From positions 1-35,277 of the forward strand of contig JAEWJB010000165.1 of the NCBI GenBank assembly GCA_023386795.1: DNA of 35,277 nt, in the 5' to 3' direction. The notes under the pieces were generated by a model. It searched no databases. It was not told the origin of the DNA and saw nothing but the letters and a program-made list of their open reading frames with translations. Shown here piece by piece: positions 1-7,676 of this stretch (positions within the stretch are counted from its first letter, which is position 1; every line of letters begins with the position of its first letter). A program made the position numbers and the translations under genes. The DNA comes from Pseudomonadota bacterium. Its GTDB lineage: Bacteria > Pseudomonadota > Gammaproteobacteria > Xanthomonadales > Xanthomonadaceae.

Positions 1-53
1 GCGCCGATGGTAGTGTGGCTCAAGCCATGCGAGAGTAGGTCATCGCCAGGGGC
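1..53 (+). rRNA. rrf: 5S ribosomal RNA, 3' end (partial)
   Basis: The first ~53 bases match the 3' part of gammaproteobacterial 5S rRNA: the GCGCCGATGGTAGTGTGG block, the CATGCGAGAGTAGG block and a closing GCCAGG strand that would pair with the missing 5' end. The gene is cut by the window edge, so an rRNA operon presumably lies to the left. The 3' end was placed by similarity to 5S and could be off by 1-3 bases. A strong terminator follows at once. Confidence 0.93.
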
Positions 54-62
54 TTTACCCCG

Positions 63-97
63 CAAACCCCCAGCCAAGCGGCTGGGGGTTTGTCTTT
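63..97 (+). terminator. rRNA operon terminator
   Basis: A 13-bp perfect stem (63-75 with 80-92) has a 4-base loop and is followed by a T-rich stretch (TTGTCTTT). It sits 10 bases after the 5S rRNA, as expected for the intrinsic terminator of an rrn operon. The A-rich 5' side of the stem could also stop transcription arriving from the right. Confidence 0.9.
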
Positions 98-197
98 GCG
101 CCTACATAAACTTCAAAGGACGTTGCGCGCCAGAACAGGCGACTTCCTGTTTCAAGAAAACTGGGAGGGGTGACCAAGGCTCCAGAACGGAAGCCAT

Positions 198-222
198 AAA
201 GAACCCTGGAACGAACACAGGG
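198..222 (-). terminator. Possible tRNA-Arg terminator
   Basis: On the minus strand, just after the CCA end of tRNA-Arg, a short hairpin (CCCTG / CAGGG, 9-base loop) is followed by TTCTTT. The stem is only 5 bp, so the call rests mainly on position and the T-rich tail. Confidence 0.45.
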
Positions 223-225
223 AGA

Positions 226-302
226 TGGCGCGCCCGGAGGGATTCGAACCCCCGACCAATGGCTTCGGAAGCCACTACTCTATCCGGCTGAGCTACGGGC
301 GC
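226..302 (-). tRNA. tRNA-Arg (anticodon CCG)
   Basis: This is a full cloverleaf on the minus strand. The acceptor GCGCCCG pairs with CGGGCGC, followed by discriminator G and an encoded CCA. The D arm holds AGCTCAGCCGGATAGAG. The anticodon loop is TTCCGAA, giving CCG, which reads the arginine codon CGG. The T arm contains GGTTCGAATCC. Total length is 77 bases. It faces the rRNA operon tail-to-tail and lies downstream of the alcohol dehydrogenase gene on the same strand. Confidence 0.97.
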
Positions 303-314
303 GTTTAGGTGATC

Positions 315-320
315 ATTATG
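315..320 (-). promoter_or_regulatory. -10 element of tRNA-Arg promoter
   Basis: Read on the minus strand this is CATAAT, 5 of 6 matches to the sigma-70 -10 consensus. It sits 12 bases before the mature tRNA 5' end, so transcription would begin a few bases upstream of the tRNA. No convincing -35 element was found. Confidence 0.5.
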
Positions 321-404
321 CCAGAGCTTCCAGCAGCGCGGGCGATTCTCCGCACTGACGGAAGTATTAGAGGACGCTTGCGAGTGGGCCGCGACGTCTG
401 GCGA

Positions 405-1436
405 TCAAGGCTTGAGTACCGCACGTCCACGAATACGGCCATGACGCAAGCGGTCATAAACATCCACCGCCTGCTCTAGCGGGAACACCTCGACTTCGGC
501 GCGAATGCGGCCTTGCTCCGCAAGCGCGATCACTTCCATCAGCTCAACGCGCGACCCCCAGTAGGGGATGCTGACCTCACAGCCGTAAGGTGGATTGTTG
601 GCCGAGTAGGTCAGCTTGCCTCCGCCCAGACCCACGACCGTCAGACGGCTGGCGCGTCCGACCACCTGTTGGCATAGATCCATCGTGGCCTGTGCCCCTA
701 CGAAGTCCAGCGCCACTGTCGCGCCTCGCGCGCCGGTGAACGCGCTGATTTCCTCGGCGGCGGCCCTGCCATCCCTTGTATTGACTGTATGTTTGACCCC
801 CAACTCGCGAGCGTGGGCGAGCTTGTGGTCGTCGATATCCCCGGCGATCAAGCGCGCAGGCGTCAGGGCCTGAAGCAGCTGCACAGCCATGTGGCCCAAG
901 CCGCCAATGCCTACTACCAGCACACTGGCCTCAGGGGTGAGGAGTGGCAAGGCGGCCTTGATCGCATGATAGGGCGTCAAGGCGGCATCACTCAGCGGCG
1001 CTGCGGTGACCGGGTCGAGCTGGCCCAAGGGTACGAGCAGGCGCGCTGACGGAACGATCATGTAATCGGCCATGCCGCCATCTGAACCCAGGCCACCACC
1101 GAAGGTGGGGATGCTCGCGTGGTTTTCGCAGTAGTTTTCCGCGGACTGCTGACACGTATGACAGCGACCACATCCCCATGGCCCATAGACCGCCACGGGA
1201 TCGCCCTCCTTCCAGCCCTCCACACCTTCCCCGAGTGCATCGATCCAGCCTGCGTTCTCATGCCCGAGAGTGAACGGCCCAGGGATACCAATGCCATCGT
1301 CCAGCACATGGATATCCGAATGGCAGACCCCCGCACCGGCGACGCGGATGCGAATCTGCCCGGGACCAGGATCCGGCTTGGGAACATCGACGACTTCCGG
1401 GGGGCGACCTGTTGCGATATAGCGCACGGCTTTCAT
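405..1436 (-). CDS. Zinc-dependent NAD(P)-linked alcohol dehydrogenase
   Basis: This 343-residue medium-chain dehydrogenase interconverts an alcohol and an aldehyde or ketone in the cytoplasm. The substrate cannot be read from sequence. Candidate catalytic zinc ligands are C38, H59-E60 (GHENAG) and D150, where Asp replaces the Cys seen in many relatives. The structural zinc site is C89, C92, C95 and C103. The cofactor loop GIGGLG is at 176-181. The ATG is preceded by AAGGAG at good spacing, and the length is normal. It reads away from ubiA and toward tRNA-Arg on the same strand. No partner gene is adjacent, so it is probably a stand-alone detoxification or fermentation enzyme (inference). Family assignment is secure; physiological role is unknown. 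Confidence 0.92.
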   Translation of the reverse strand: MKAVRYIATGRPPEVVDVPKPDPGPGQIRIRVAGAGVCHSDIHVLDDGIGIPGPFTLGHENAGWIDALGEGVEGWKEGDPVAVYGPWGCGRCHTCQQSAENYCENHASIPTFGGGLGSDGGMADYMIVPSARLLVPLGQLDPVTAAPLSDAALTPYHAIKAALPLLTPEASVLVVGIGGLGHMAVQLLQALTPARLIAGDIDDHKLAHARELGVKHTVNTRDGRAAAEEISAFTGARGATVALDFVGAQATMDLCQQVVGRASRLTVVGLGGGKLTYSANNPPYGCEVSIPYWGSRVELMEVIALAEQGRIRAEVEVFPLEQAVDVYDRLRHGRIRGRAVLKP

Positions 1437-1537
1437 CTGGAAATCTCCTTCGGGAGAAGTGGCCCGGTCAGGCTAGGGCGAGCGCGTTTAACGTCATGTG
1501 ACAAGTTCGGGCGATGGCTGGCTCGGAGCCGGACTGC

Positions 1538-1543
1538 TACCCT
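1538..1543 (+). promoter_or_regulatory. Candidate -10 element of a leaderless ubiA transcript
   Basis: TACCCT matches 4 of 6 bases of the -10 consensus. It ends 6 bases before the ATG at 1550, so the A of the start codon would fall at the usual +1 position. No Shine-Dalgarno sequence precedes the ATG. Together these suggest a leaderless mRNA. There is no clear -35 box. Confidence 0.4.
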
Positions 1544-1549
1544 TTCCTC

Positions 1550-2470
1550 ATGAGTTACGAACGCTTCGAAGCCCGTCCGCCCTTGCGAGTTACACCGTCG
1601 TGGCGCGAGCGGCTGGGTCAGTACTGGAAACTGGTGCGGGGTGACCGGCCGATCGGAACACTGCTATTGCTGTGGCCAACCTGGTGGGCACTATGGCTTG
1701 CAAGCAACGGCCTGCCCTCGTGGTGGATTCTGTTCGTCTTTACTGCCGGCGTGTGGCTCACGCGATCGGCCGGCTGTGTCATCAATGACTACGCTGATCG
1801 GTGGCTGGATCCGCACGTCGAGCGTACGCGACAGCGGCCTTTGGCTACCGGCGCAGTCACCGGGCGGGAGGCGCTTTCCGTCTTCGCGATGCTGATGGTG
1901 ATCGCCTTCGCGCTTGTCTTGAGTTTGAATGCGTTGACGATTGGCTTGAGCGTGATCGGCCTATTCCTCGCAGCCAGCTACCCTTATCTCAAGCGCTACA
2001 CACATCTGCCACAGGTCTATCTCGGCATGGCGTTCGGCTGGGGCATCCCGATGGCATTTGCCGCGGTGCAGGGCGAGGTGCCGCCAGTGGCCTGGATTCT
2101 CTACCTGGCCAACATCCTTTGGTCCACGGCGTATGACACCTGGTATGCGATGGTTGATCGCGATGACGACATCAGGATGGGCTCGCACTCCACGGCCATC
2201 CTGTTTGGCGACATGGACCTGGTCGCGCAAGGGGTCCTGTATACCCTGACGTTTGTGGCCCTGGCGATGGTGGGCACGCGCGCGCAGTTGGGCATGCTCT
2301 ACTGGATTGGCCTGGGCATTGCCGCGGTACTGGTGGTGTATGAGTTCGTGATCGCACGGCATCGGGAGCGTGGACCCTGCTTCCGCGCATTCCTGCACAA
2401 CAACTGGGTCGGCCTTTCCGTATTCGCCGGAATCGCAGCTGATCTAGCCCTGCGGCACACGTTGACCTGA
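1550..2470 (+). CDS. ubiA: 4-hydroxybenzoate octaprenyltransferase UbiA
   Basis: UbiA attaches the polyprenyl tail to 4-hydroxybenzoate, the first membrane-bound step of ubiquinone synthesis. The 306-residue product has about eight hydrophobic segments. The first Mg-diphosphate motif is NDYAD at 79-83 with D87 and the R-P stretch to ~97. The second is YDTWYAMVDRDDD at 195-207, followed by GSHSTA. Both are intact. The frame is open 12 codons further upstream (ATG at 1514), but that extension lies over the likely -10 element and is not typical of the family, so the start was put at 1550. No ubiC is adjacent. A GC-rich hairpin follows the stop. Confidence 0.95.
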   Translation: MSYERFEARPPLRVTPSWRERLGQYWKLVRGDRPIGTLLLLWPTWWALWLASNGLPSWWILFVFTAGVWLTRSAGCVINDYADRWLDPHVERTRQRPLATGAVTGREALSVFAMLMVIAFALVLSLNALTIGLSVIGLFLAASYPYLKRYTHLPQVYLGMAFGWGIPMAFAAVQGEVPPVAWILYLANILWSTAYDTWYAMVDRDDDIRMGSHSTAILFGDMDLVAQGVLYTLTFVALAMVGTRAQLGMLYWIGLGIAAVLVVYEFVIARHRERGPCFRAFLHNNWVGLSVFAGIAADLALRHTLT

Positions 2471-2505
2471 CAGCCGGGGCACCCGCCTGCGCAGGTGCCC
2501 GGCTG
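2471..2505. terminator. Hairpin between convergent ubiA and HdeD-like gene
   Basis: An inverted repeat of about 12 bp with one bulged G starts right after the ubiA stop and ends five bases before the stop of the opposing gene. There is no T-run, so factor-independent termination is uncertain. Its position between two gene ends fits a shared bidirectional terminator. Confidence 0.55.
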
Positions 2506-2509
2506 GTCG

Positions 2510-3085
2510 TCAGAGATTGAGTCGGGTCAAGCGTCGCACCTTGAACGCGGCAATGATCTGCAGCACGCCGTAGACGATGGCCGCCGCACCAATCCAGATC
2601 GTGGTGACTGCCAGGCCTCCTACTGGGTTGATCACATAGAGGCCGCCCAGCACGATGGCCAGCACGCCGCTGAGGGCGATGAGCCACTCGCCCTCAATCT
2701 CCTTGCGTACCCGGATAGCAAAGATGATGCGGTAGACGCCTGCCACAATCAGCCAGGCAGCCAGGAAGAGCAACAGGACACCTGCCGTTGCCACCGGGTT
2801 GAAGACTGTTAGCAGGCCAAAAACAATCGAGACCACGGCGTAGACGGCCAGCCATCCCTTGGAAATGGCCACCTGCTTGTCGAACAAGGCCAGCAGGCTG
2901 ACCAAGCCTTCGGCCAATGCCATGACGCCCAAGGCCCAAGCCAGTGCTGCAGCGGCCGCAACCGGTCGGGTCACTGCAATCAGCCCGAACAGAACACCGA
3001 GCAGCCCATACAGCAAGAGCACCCACCAACTGCGCCCCAGAGAAGAAAGAATCCCGACCACGCCGTAACGTTCTTGCGCGCTCAT
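2510..3085 (-). CDS. HdeD-like acid-resistance membrane protein (DUF308)
   Basis: This 191-residue inner-membrane protein has six hydrophobic segments arranged as three repeated hairpins, the pattern of the HdeD/DUF308 family. In Escherichia coli HdeD contributes to acid resistance at high cell density; the mechanism is unknown and a role here is inferred. Short polar loops such as FDKQVAISKGW and VRKEIEGEW separate the helix pairs. The ATG at 3085 was chosen over an ATG 9 codons upstream because AAGGAGG stands 7 bases before it. The gene is transcribed alone and converges on ubiA. Confidence 0.85.
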   Translation of the reverse strand: MSAQERYGVVGILSSLGRSWWVLLLYGLLGVLFGLIAVTRPVAAAAALAWALGVMALAEGLVSLLALFDKQVAISKGWLAVYAVVSIVFGLLTVFNPVATAGVLLLFLAAWLIVAGVYRIIFAIRVRKEIEGEWLIALSGVLAIVLGGLYVINPVGGLAVTTIWIGAAAIVYGVLQIIAAFKVRRLTRLNL

Positions 3086-3182
3086 ATACCCGCCTCCTTG
3101 ACAAGCCAACACTTCAGGTCAGCTGCAACCCGTTCCGCGGCTGATGCTACGCCGCCCTGACTCACGGGTTTTCACCTGGTCT

Positions 3183-3905
3183 TCATGGCACCCGCGCGCA
3201 CACCCAGGCGTCCACCCGCCGTGCGCCTGCCTGCAGGGACGCCCGAGCCGCCGCATGGAGTGTCGCGCCGGTCGTCATCACGTCATCGACGAGCACGACA
3301 TGCGCCGGCGCCGGCGCGACACATTGAAAGGCGTCCCGCACGTTACGCTGACGCGCGGATGCGTCGAGCGACGACTGCGCCACGGTGGCGGTACCGCGAC
3401 GCAGGACAAGCCGGCATTCCAACCCCAGCAAAGTCGCCAGAGGACGCGCCAACTCGGCCGCCTGATCGTAGCCACGCCGCCTCAACCGGTCGCGATGCAA
3501 GGGGATTGGAACAAGCACAGGGTGGCCGACACAGGCCGGCGCGAACCGGCAGGCCATCAGGCGTGCAAGGCTCCGACCTGATGCCAGGTCGCCACTGAAC
3601 TTGAAACGGCGATGCAGGACATCTACCGGCCATTGATAGAGAAGTGCTGCACTGGCATTGGTCAGCGCATGCCGTTGCTGGCAGGCACCGCACGGAACGC
3701 CGTGATCCTCTGGTGCCACGGGTATTGCACATCGAGGGCACGCGCTTTCGATCCAGGGGAGCGCCCGCGCGCACGCCACGCATAGATCCAACGTGCTAGC
3801 GGCTGGTTCGTCGCAGAGCAGGCACGACGAGGGCAGGAGCCGAGCCTGGGCCCTCGAAAGGCAAGCCCGGATCGGCCAAGGCAGAATTGGCGGGGTATTA
3901 CGCAT
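3183..3905 (-). CDS. comF: ComF family phosphoribosyltransferase-like protein
   Basis: This 240-residue protein is of the ComF/GntX type. Its N-terminal third has four CxxC pairs (C28/C31, C42/C45, C56/C59, C72/C75), the expected zinc-ribbon region. The C-terminal part is a PRTase fold with RGYDQA (144-149) and the PRPP loop LVDDVMTTGAT (205-215). Family members support DNA uptake during natural transformation, although their chemical reaction is not established. In related genomes this gene often lies beside biotin genes; none is seen here. No strong Shine-Dalgarno sequence precedes the ATG, so the start is moderately certain. Confidence 0.88.
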   Translation of the reverse strand: MRNTPPILPWPIRACLSRAQARLLPSSCLLCDEPAASTLDLCVACARALPWIESACPRCAIPVAPEDHGVPCGACQQRHALTNASAALLYQWPVDVLHRRFKFSGDLASGRSLARLMACRFAPACVGHPVLVPIPLHRDRLRRRGYDQAAELARPLATLLGLECRLVLRRGTATVAQSSLDASARQRNVRDAFQCVAPAPAHVVLVDDVMTTGATLHAAARASLQAGARRVDAWVCARVP

Positions 3906-4068
3906 GTAGGAAATACTGGGCTATCCGAGATCCCCTTGATATCGGAGACATGGACCATGGGCGGTCATCCGCTGGCCGGGCGTCGTGTCGGGCAACACTG
4001 CCTGCCACAGCGCCTGCGTTGGGGGTGGTTTACCATCAAGCCACCTTTGAGCAGAGGGCAGGACGACG

Positions 4069-4317
4069 ATGATCCAGGTCATTCTCTTGCAGGGCGGCAG
4101 CCGATATCGGCGTGAACAGCGCGAGGACGCGCCGGAGCTCGTGGACTACGACGGCATCACCTACTCGTTGCGAGCCGGTCCCCGCCTCCCGCAGCCCACC
4201 AGCCACGCCTGGCATGCCGTCGCGGTCTATGCGCCTGATGAATTCAATGAAGAGGAATTCCAGGAAATGTTCGAGGCGGCCCGGCCCCAGGTGGAAGAAC
4301 TCAACCTCAAGTATTGA
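4069..4317 (+). CDS. Hypothetical protein, 82 aa
   Basis: No known domain was recognised. The product is small and acidic, with no signal peptide or membrane segment. A basic stretch (residues 12-18, RYRREQR) is followed by acidic and aromatic sequence and an acidic C-terminal helix rich in E, F and D (about 57-80). The ATG follows GGAGGACGACG-like purine-rich sequence (AGGACG) at a workable distance. TACCAT at 4031-4036 could be a -10 box. It sits alone between comF (divergent) and the MscS-type gene (91 bases downstream). Codon use resembles its neighbours, so it looks like a real gene; function is unknown. Confidence 0.68.
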   Translation: MIQVILLQGGSRYRREQREDAPELVDYDGITYSLRAGPRLPQPTSHAWHAVAVYAPDEFNEEEFQEMFEAARPQVEELNLKY

Positions 4318-4363
4318 GCAGGCGTCATTGGGCGGTTGAGCGCCCGCGCCCGTTCCGCTGCCT

Positions 4364-4369
4364 TACTAT
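4364..4369 (+). promoter_or_regulatory. Candidate -10 box for the MscS-type gene
   Basis: TACTAT (5 of 6 matches to the -10 consensus) lies 39 bases before the GTG start of the channel gene. No good -35 hexamer was found at 16-18 bases. Confidence 0.35.
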
Positions 4370-4408
4370 GCGCGCAGTGCGGCTTGCCGCGTCACGATCA
4401 CCGCCCCC

Positions 4409-6919
4409 GTGTCCCTGTCCCGCAAACGTCCGGTCATCGCCAACCTGTGGTGCCGATTCTGGCTGTTGTGCTGCCTGGCGCTGTTTGCGGGCGCGGCCTG
4501 GGCCCAGGCGCAGCCCGACACGTCGCTGGCTGACGCCCAAAAGCTGCTCGACGGCGCCGAGGACCGCCTGGCCGCCGTTAACAGGCAGGTGCCGCGTACC
4601 GAAGCCACGGAAGATTTCCTGAAGCTCAACGAGCAGCTGGCCTCCATCCAGCGCGACACGCAAGCGGCGTCCCAGCTGCTCGATGCGCCCTTGGCCGATG
4701 CCAAGGCGCGACTGGAACAGCTAGGGGCGCCGCCGGCTGCGGGGACACGGGAATCCCCCGAAATCGCCAGCCAGCGTCGCGAGCTGACGGCCCGCCAGCT
4801 GAAACTCGATGACGCCCGCAAACGCGCCGAACTGCTGGCCCTGGACGCGCGCCAAGCGGCCGCCAATCTTGAGCGCACCCGTTCGGAGAGATTCAGCCAG
4901 GACCTCACCACCCGCGCCCCGTCACCGTTATCGCCCGCGTTGTGGCGCAACCTGGCCAAGGCATGGCGAGAAGACGAGGATGCCCTCGCCAAGATGGCGA
5001 ATGGTGCGGCCGCCACGCTGCGCACCGCCGTCGCACGCGAGGGCTATGGCGCACTGGTGGGCGGTGTGTTGGTGGCGTTCCTGCTGGCCTTTCCGGTTCG
5101 TATTGCGCTGCGCCGCGTTGGGCGCAGCCTGATCACCTCGCGCGGTCCGGGGGGACGCTTGCGCCGTTCCGCGCTGGCAGTGTGGCTGATGCTGGTGGGC
5201 ACGCTGTCGATGGGCCTGGCGGCCTCCGCGCTTGCGGGTGCATTGCAGTCGATCGAAGGCGTACCCGAGAACTTGTCGCCCCTCATCGACGCCTTCGTCC
5301 AGATCACCTACATCGCAGCCTTCATCAGTGCGCTCAGTGGTGCACTGATGTCGCGCGGACAAGCCTCCTGGCGCTTGTTTACCCTGGATGATGCCACCGC
5401 CAAGCGCCTGCTGTGGCACTGCCATGCGGCCGCCTGGCTGGCCTGGCTGCGGTACATGGCGGCACAGGTGCTGAAGCTGGCGGACACGAGCGATGTACTT
5501 GGCCAGGTCCTGGATGCGACGAGCGCGTTGTTGTACGTGGCGCTCATTCTTTCTGCCCTTGCCACGCTGACCCGCTCGCTGCGTCGCACCGTACATGATC
5601 CGGCGACACCCATCGATGTACCCGCCGACGCCGATCCGAAGGCAGTCAACAGCACCGCGAAGGCACCGGCGCGCAACCTCACCACCCGCGGCGGCGGCGT
5701 GGTCGCGCTGGCCCGCATCCTGGGTTACTGCGCGGTGCTGCTGGCATTGCTGGCCATCTTGGTGGGCTACCTCAATTTCGCGGTCTTCGTGACCCGACAG
5801 ATCATCTGGATGGCGCTCGTGTGGGGTGCCATCGCCTTGCTGTTGGCATTCGTGGATGATCTATGCATGTGGCTGGTGCGGCCTGAGAATCGCGTCAGCC
5901 GTGCGTTGGTGGGTATCGGGCTGCGTCCCAGCCTGCTGGTCCAGGCGGGCGCGCTGCTGTCCGCAGCGATCCGCGTGTGCCTCCTGGTCACGGGTGTCGC
6001 GGCATTGCTGATGCCCTACGGCTCCAACCTGTCCCTCTTCGGCAATCTCTTCTCTGCGCTCTCCAGTGGCCTGGAGCTGGGCAATGTGCGCTTTGCCCCC
6101 GCCGAGATCTTCGGTTCGCTGGCTACCTTGGCCATTGGCTGGACGCTCCTGCAAGGTGCCCAGCAGTGGCTCAACAAGACCTACCTGCCCAAGACAGACC
6201 TGGACGTGGGCGCACGTGCTTCGGTCAGCGCGGTGGTGCGCTACGTCGGCATCGTGGTGGTGATCCTTTGGGCATTGGCGGCACTGGGCATCACCGCCGC
6301 CAATCTGGCGCTGGTGGCGAGCGCGCTGTCGGTGGGCATCGGTTTCGGCCTGCAGGCCATCACGCAGAACTTCATTTCCGGGTTGATCCTGATGGCCGAG
6401 CGGCCGGTACGGGTGGGCGACTGGGTTCGCCTCGGGGACCAGGAAGGCGATGTCAAACGCATCAACGTCCGCGCCACGGAAATACAGATTGGCGACCGCT
6501 CCACGCTGATCGTCCCGAATTCGGAGTTGATCACCAAGAGCGTGCGCAACATGACGCTCTCCAACCCGCTGGGTCGCGTGCAACTTCAGTTCGCCGTGCC
6601 ACTGGGCACGGATATGGCGCGTGTGCGCGAACTGCTGTTGGCGCTCTACGCCAGTCACCCGAAGGTGTTGTCGACGCCCGCGCCCGCCGTGTATATCGAC
6701 TCGATTGCCAATGGTCAGGCGAACTTCAACAGCTTCCTCTACGTGGGAAGCCCACGCGACGCGTACGGTGTGCGCAGCGAGCTGTTCTTCAGCCTGCTGG
6801 CGAAGATGGCCGAAGTAGGCATCGCGCTCAGCTCGCCGCAGGACATCCGCGTCGTTCCCTTGCCCGGTCAAGCGCCGCCTCCGCGGCATCATGACGCGGA
6901 AGGTCAAGATGCGCCTTGA
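4409..6919 (+). CDS. MscS-family mechanosensitive channel with DUF3772 domain
   Basis: This 836-residue inner-membrane channel belongs to the large MscS group. A signal peptide occupies residues 1-32 (cleavage after AWA), and a periplasmic region rich in coiled-coil-type helices runs to ~190, containing the DUF3772 part. About ten hydrophobic segments follow. The pore helix begins near 631 and shows the GIGFGLQAI pattern. It is followed by the MscS beta domain (RPVRVGDW, IVPNSE) and the C-terminal alpha/beta part, ending in a His/Pro-rich tail. Such channels release solutes under hypo-osmotic shock. The start is GTG without a clear ribosome site; it was chosen because it gives a complete signal peptide. 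It lies 215 bases before the pilus operon and is probably not part of it. Confidence 0.92.
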   Translation: MSLSRKRPVIANLWCRFWLLCCLALFAGAAWAQAQPDTSLADAQKLLDGAEDRLAAVNRQVPRTEATEDFLKLNEQLASIQRDTQAASQLLDAPLADAKARLEQLGAPPAAGTRESPEIASQRRELTARQLKLDDARKRAELLALDARQAAANLERTRSERFSQDLTTRAPSPLSPALWRNLAKAWREDEDALAKMANGAAATLRTAVAREGYGALVGGVLVAFLLAFPVRIALRRVGRSLITSRGPGGRLRRSALAVWLMLVGTLSMGLAASALAGALQSIEGVPENLSPLIDAFVQITYIAAFISALSGALMSRGQASWRLFTLDDATAKRLLWHCHAAAWLAWLRYMAAQVLKLADTSDVLGQVLDATSALLYVALILSALATLTRSLRRTVHDPATPIDVPADADPKAVNSTAKAPARNLTTRGGGVVALARILGYCAVLLALLAILVGYLNFAVFVTRQIIWMALVWGAIALLLAFVDDLCMWLVRPENRVSRALVGIGLRPSLLVQAGALLSAAIRVCLLVTGVAALLMPYGSNLSLFGNLFSALSSGLELGNVRFAPAEIFGSLATLAIGWTLLQGAQQWLNKTYLPKTDLDVGARASVSAVVRYVGIVVVILWALAALGITAANLALVASALSVGIGFGLQAITQNFISGLILMAERPVRVGDWVRLGDQEGDVKRINVRATEIQIGDRSTLIVPNSELITKSVRNMTLSNPLGRVQLQFAVPLGTDMARVRELLLALYASHPKVLSTPAPAVYIDSIANGQANFNSFLYVGSPRDAYGVRSELFFSLLAKMAEVGIALSSPQDIRVVPLPGQAPPPRHHDAEGQDAP

Positions 6920-6956
6920 CGACATCCGGAAGACGTCGACCGGCTGCAGTGTGTAC

Positions 6957-6970
6957 CCGTAGAAGTACGG
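6957..6970 (+). promoter_or_regulatory. Small inverted repeat in the leader of the pilus operon
   Basis: CCGTA (6957-6961) and TACGG (6966-6970) flank GAAG. It lies in the 215-base gap between the channel gene and the first pilus gene, where a promoter is expected. It could be an operator half-site pair or a small mRNA hairpin. Nothing else in this gap was recognised; TTTTACTGATGC near 6987 is only weakly promoter-like. Confidence 0.25.
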
Positions 6971-7134
6971 AAGATGTGCGCGCGCTTTTACTGATGCGCT
7001 GAGACTGGAAAACGCCCAGCATTCACCTGCCGCGTGCGATGCGGGAAGGAAAGAGTGGCCCGAACCGCATTGAGCGGAAGCGGCTCCTCTCCCTGGCCCG
7101 CATCAGCTGCACGTCCTGCCGAGGTGAATGTCGA

Positions 7135-7668
7135 GTGCTGGAAACATCGAATACTCCCGTGCGAAAGCTTTGGGTGCTGCTGTTTCTCTTTGCTTGCCCA
7201 GGCATCGCTCGGGCACAGCCTGCTGTAGTGACCGATACCTTCGAAGTTCGCATGGATATCGTGGGTACCTGTACGGTGCTCACCGCATCGGATATCGACT
7301 TTGGGCGCCAGCTATCCACAGCGGGTACCCACGACCAGCGTGGCACCATCTCGGTTCAATGCACGAAGGACACACCGTTCACATTGGGCCTGGATGGTGG
7401 CACGACGACGGGGCAGGTCACCGCGCGCGCCATGAAGAATGCCCCGATCGCACCTGCTCAGCCGGTACAGATCGCCTATACGTTGTCGCGAGATGCGTTC
7501 GGTGGCTCGATCTGGGGCAATGACAGTTCCAACTGGTACACGGGCAGCGGTGCGGGACTGGGTAGCGCGTATGCCATCGACATCGATGTGTATGGACGCG
7601 CCACGCTCGTCGGCAATGAGCCGGCGGGAACTTATCGCGACACCATCACCGCCACGCTGACCTACTAG
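7135..7668 (+). CDS. Spore coat U (SCPU) domain pilus subunit, CsuA/B-like
   Basis: This is the first gene of an archaic chaperone-usher pilus operon and likely the major subunit. The product has a signal peptide (about residues 1-27, ending ARA) and one SCPU domain. The domain carries the usual GTCTVLTASDIDFG opening, paired Cys (GTC, VQC) and the terminal AGTYRDTITATLTY strand. SCPU subunits are Ig-like and exchange donor strands to polymerise. The frame is open from 7039, but the longer N-terminus hides the signal peptide. GTG at 7135 has GAGGTG 8 bases before it and was preferred; GTG at 7159 is possible. The chaperone gene starts 8 bases after the stop. Confidence 0.88.
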   Translation: MLETSNTPVRKLWVLLFLFACPGIARAQPAVVTDTFEVRMDIVGTCTVLTASDIDFGRQLSTAGTHDQRGTISVQCTKDTPFTLGLDGGTTTGQVTARAMKNAPIAPAQPVQIAYTLSRDAFGGSIWGNDSSNWYTGSGAGLGSAYAIDIDVYGRATLVGNEPAGTYRDTITATLTY

Positions 7669-7676
7669 GAGGCTAC

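Noticed and set aside
1514..1549. Upstream ATG for ubiA
   Set aside because: It adds 12 non-conserved residues, has no ribosome site and spans the candidate -10 box.
6920..7134. Cyclic-di-GMP riboswitch before the pilus operon
   Set aside because: The conserved cores of the known c-di-GMP riboswitch classes could not be found; only a small hairpin is seen.
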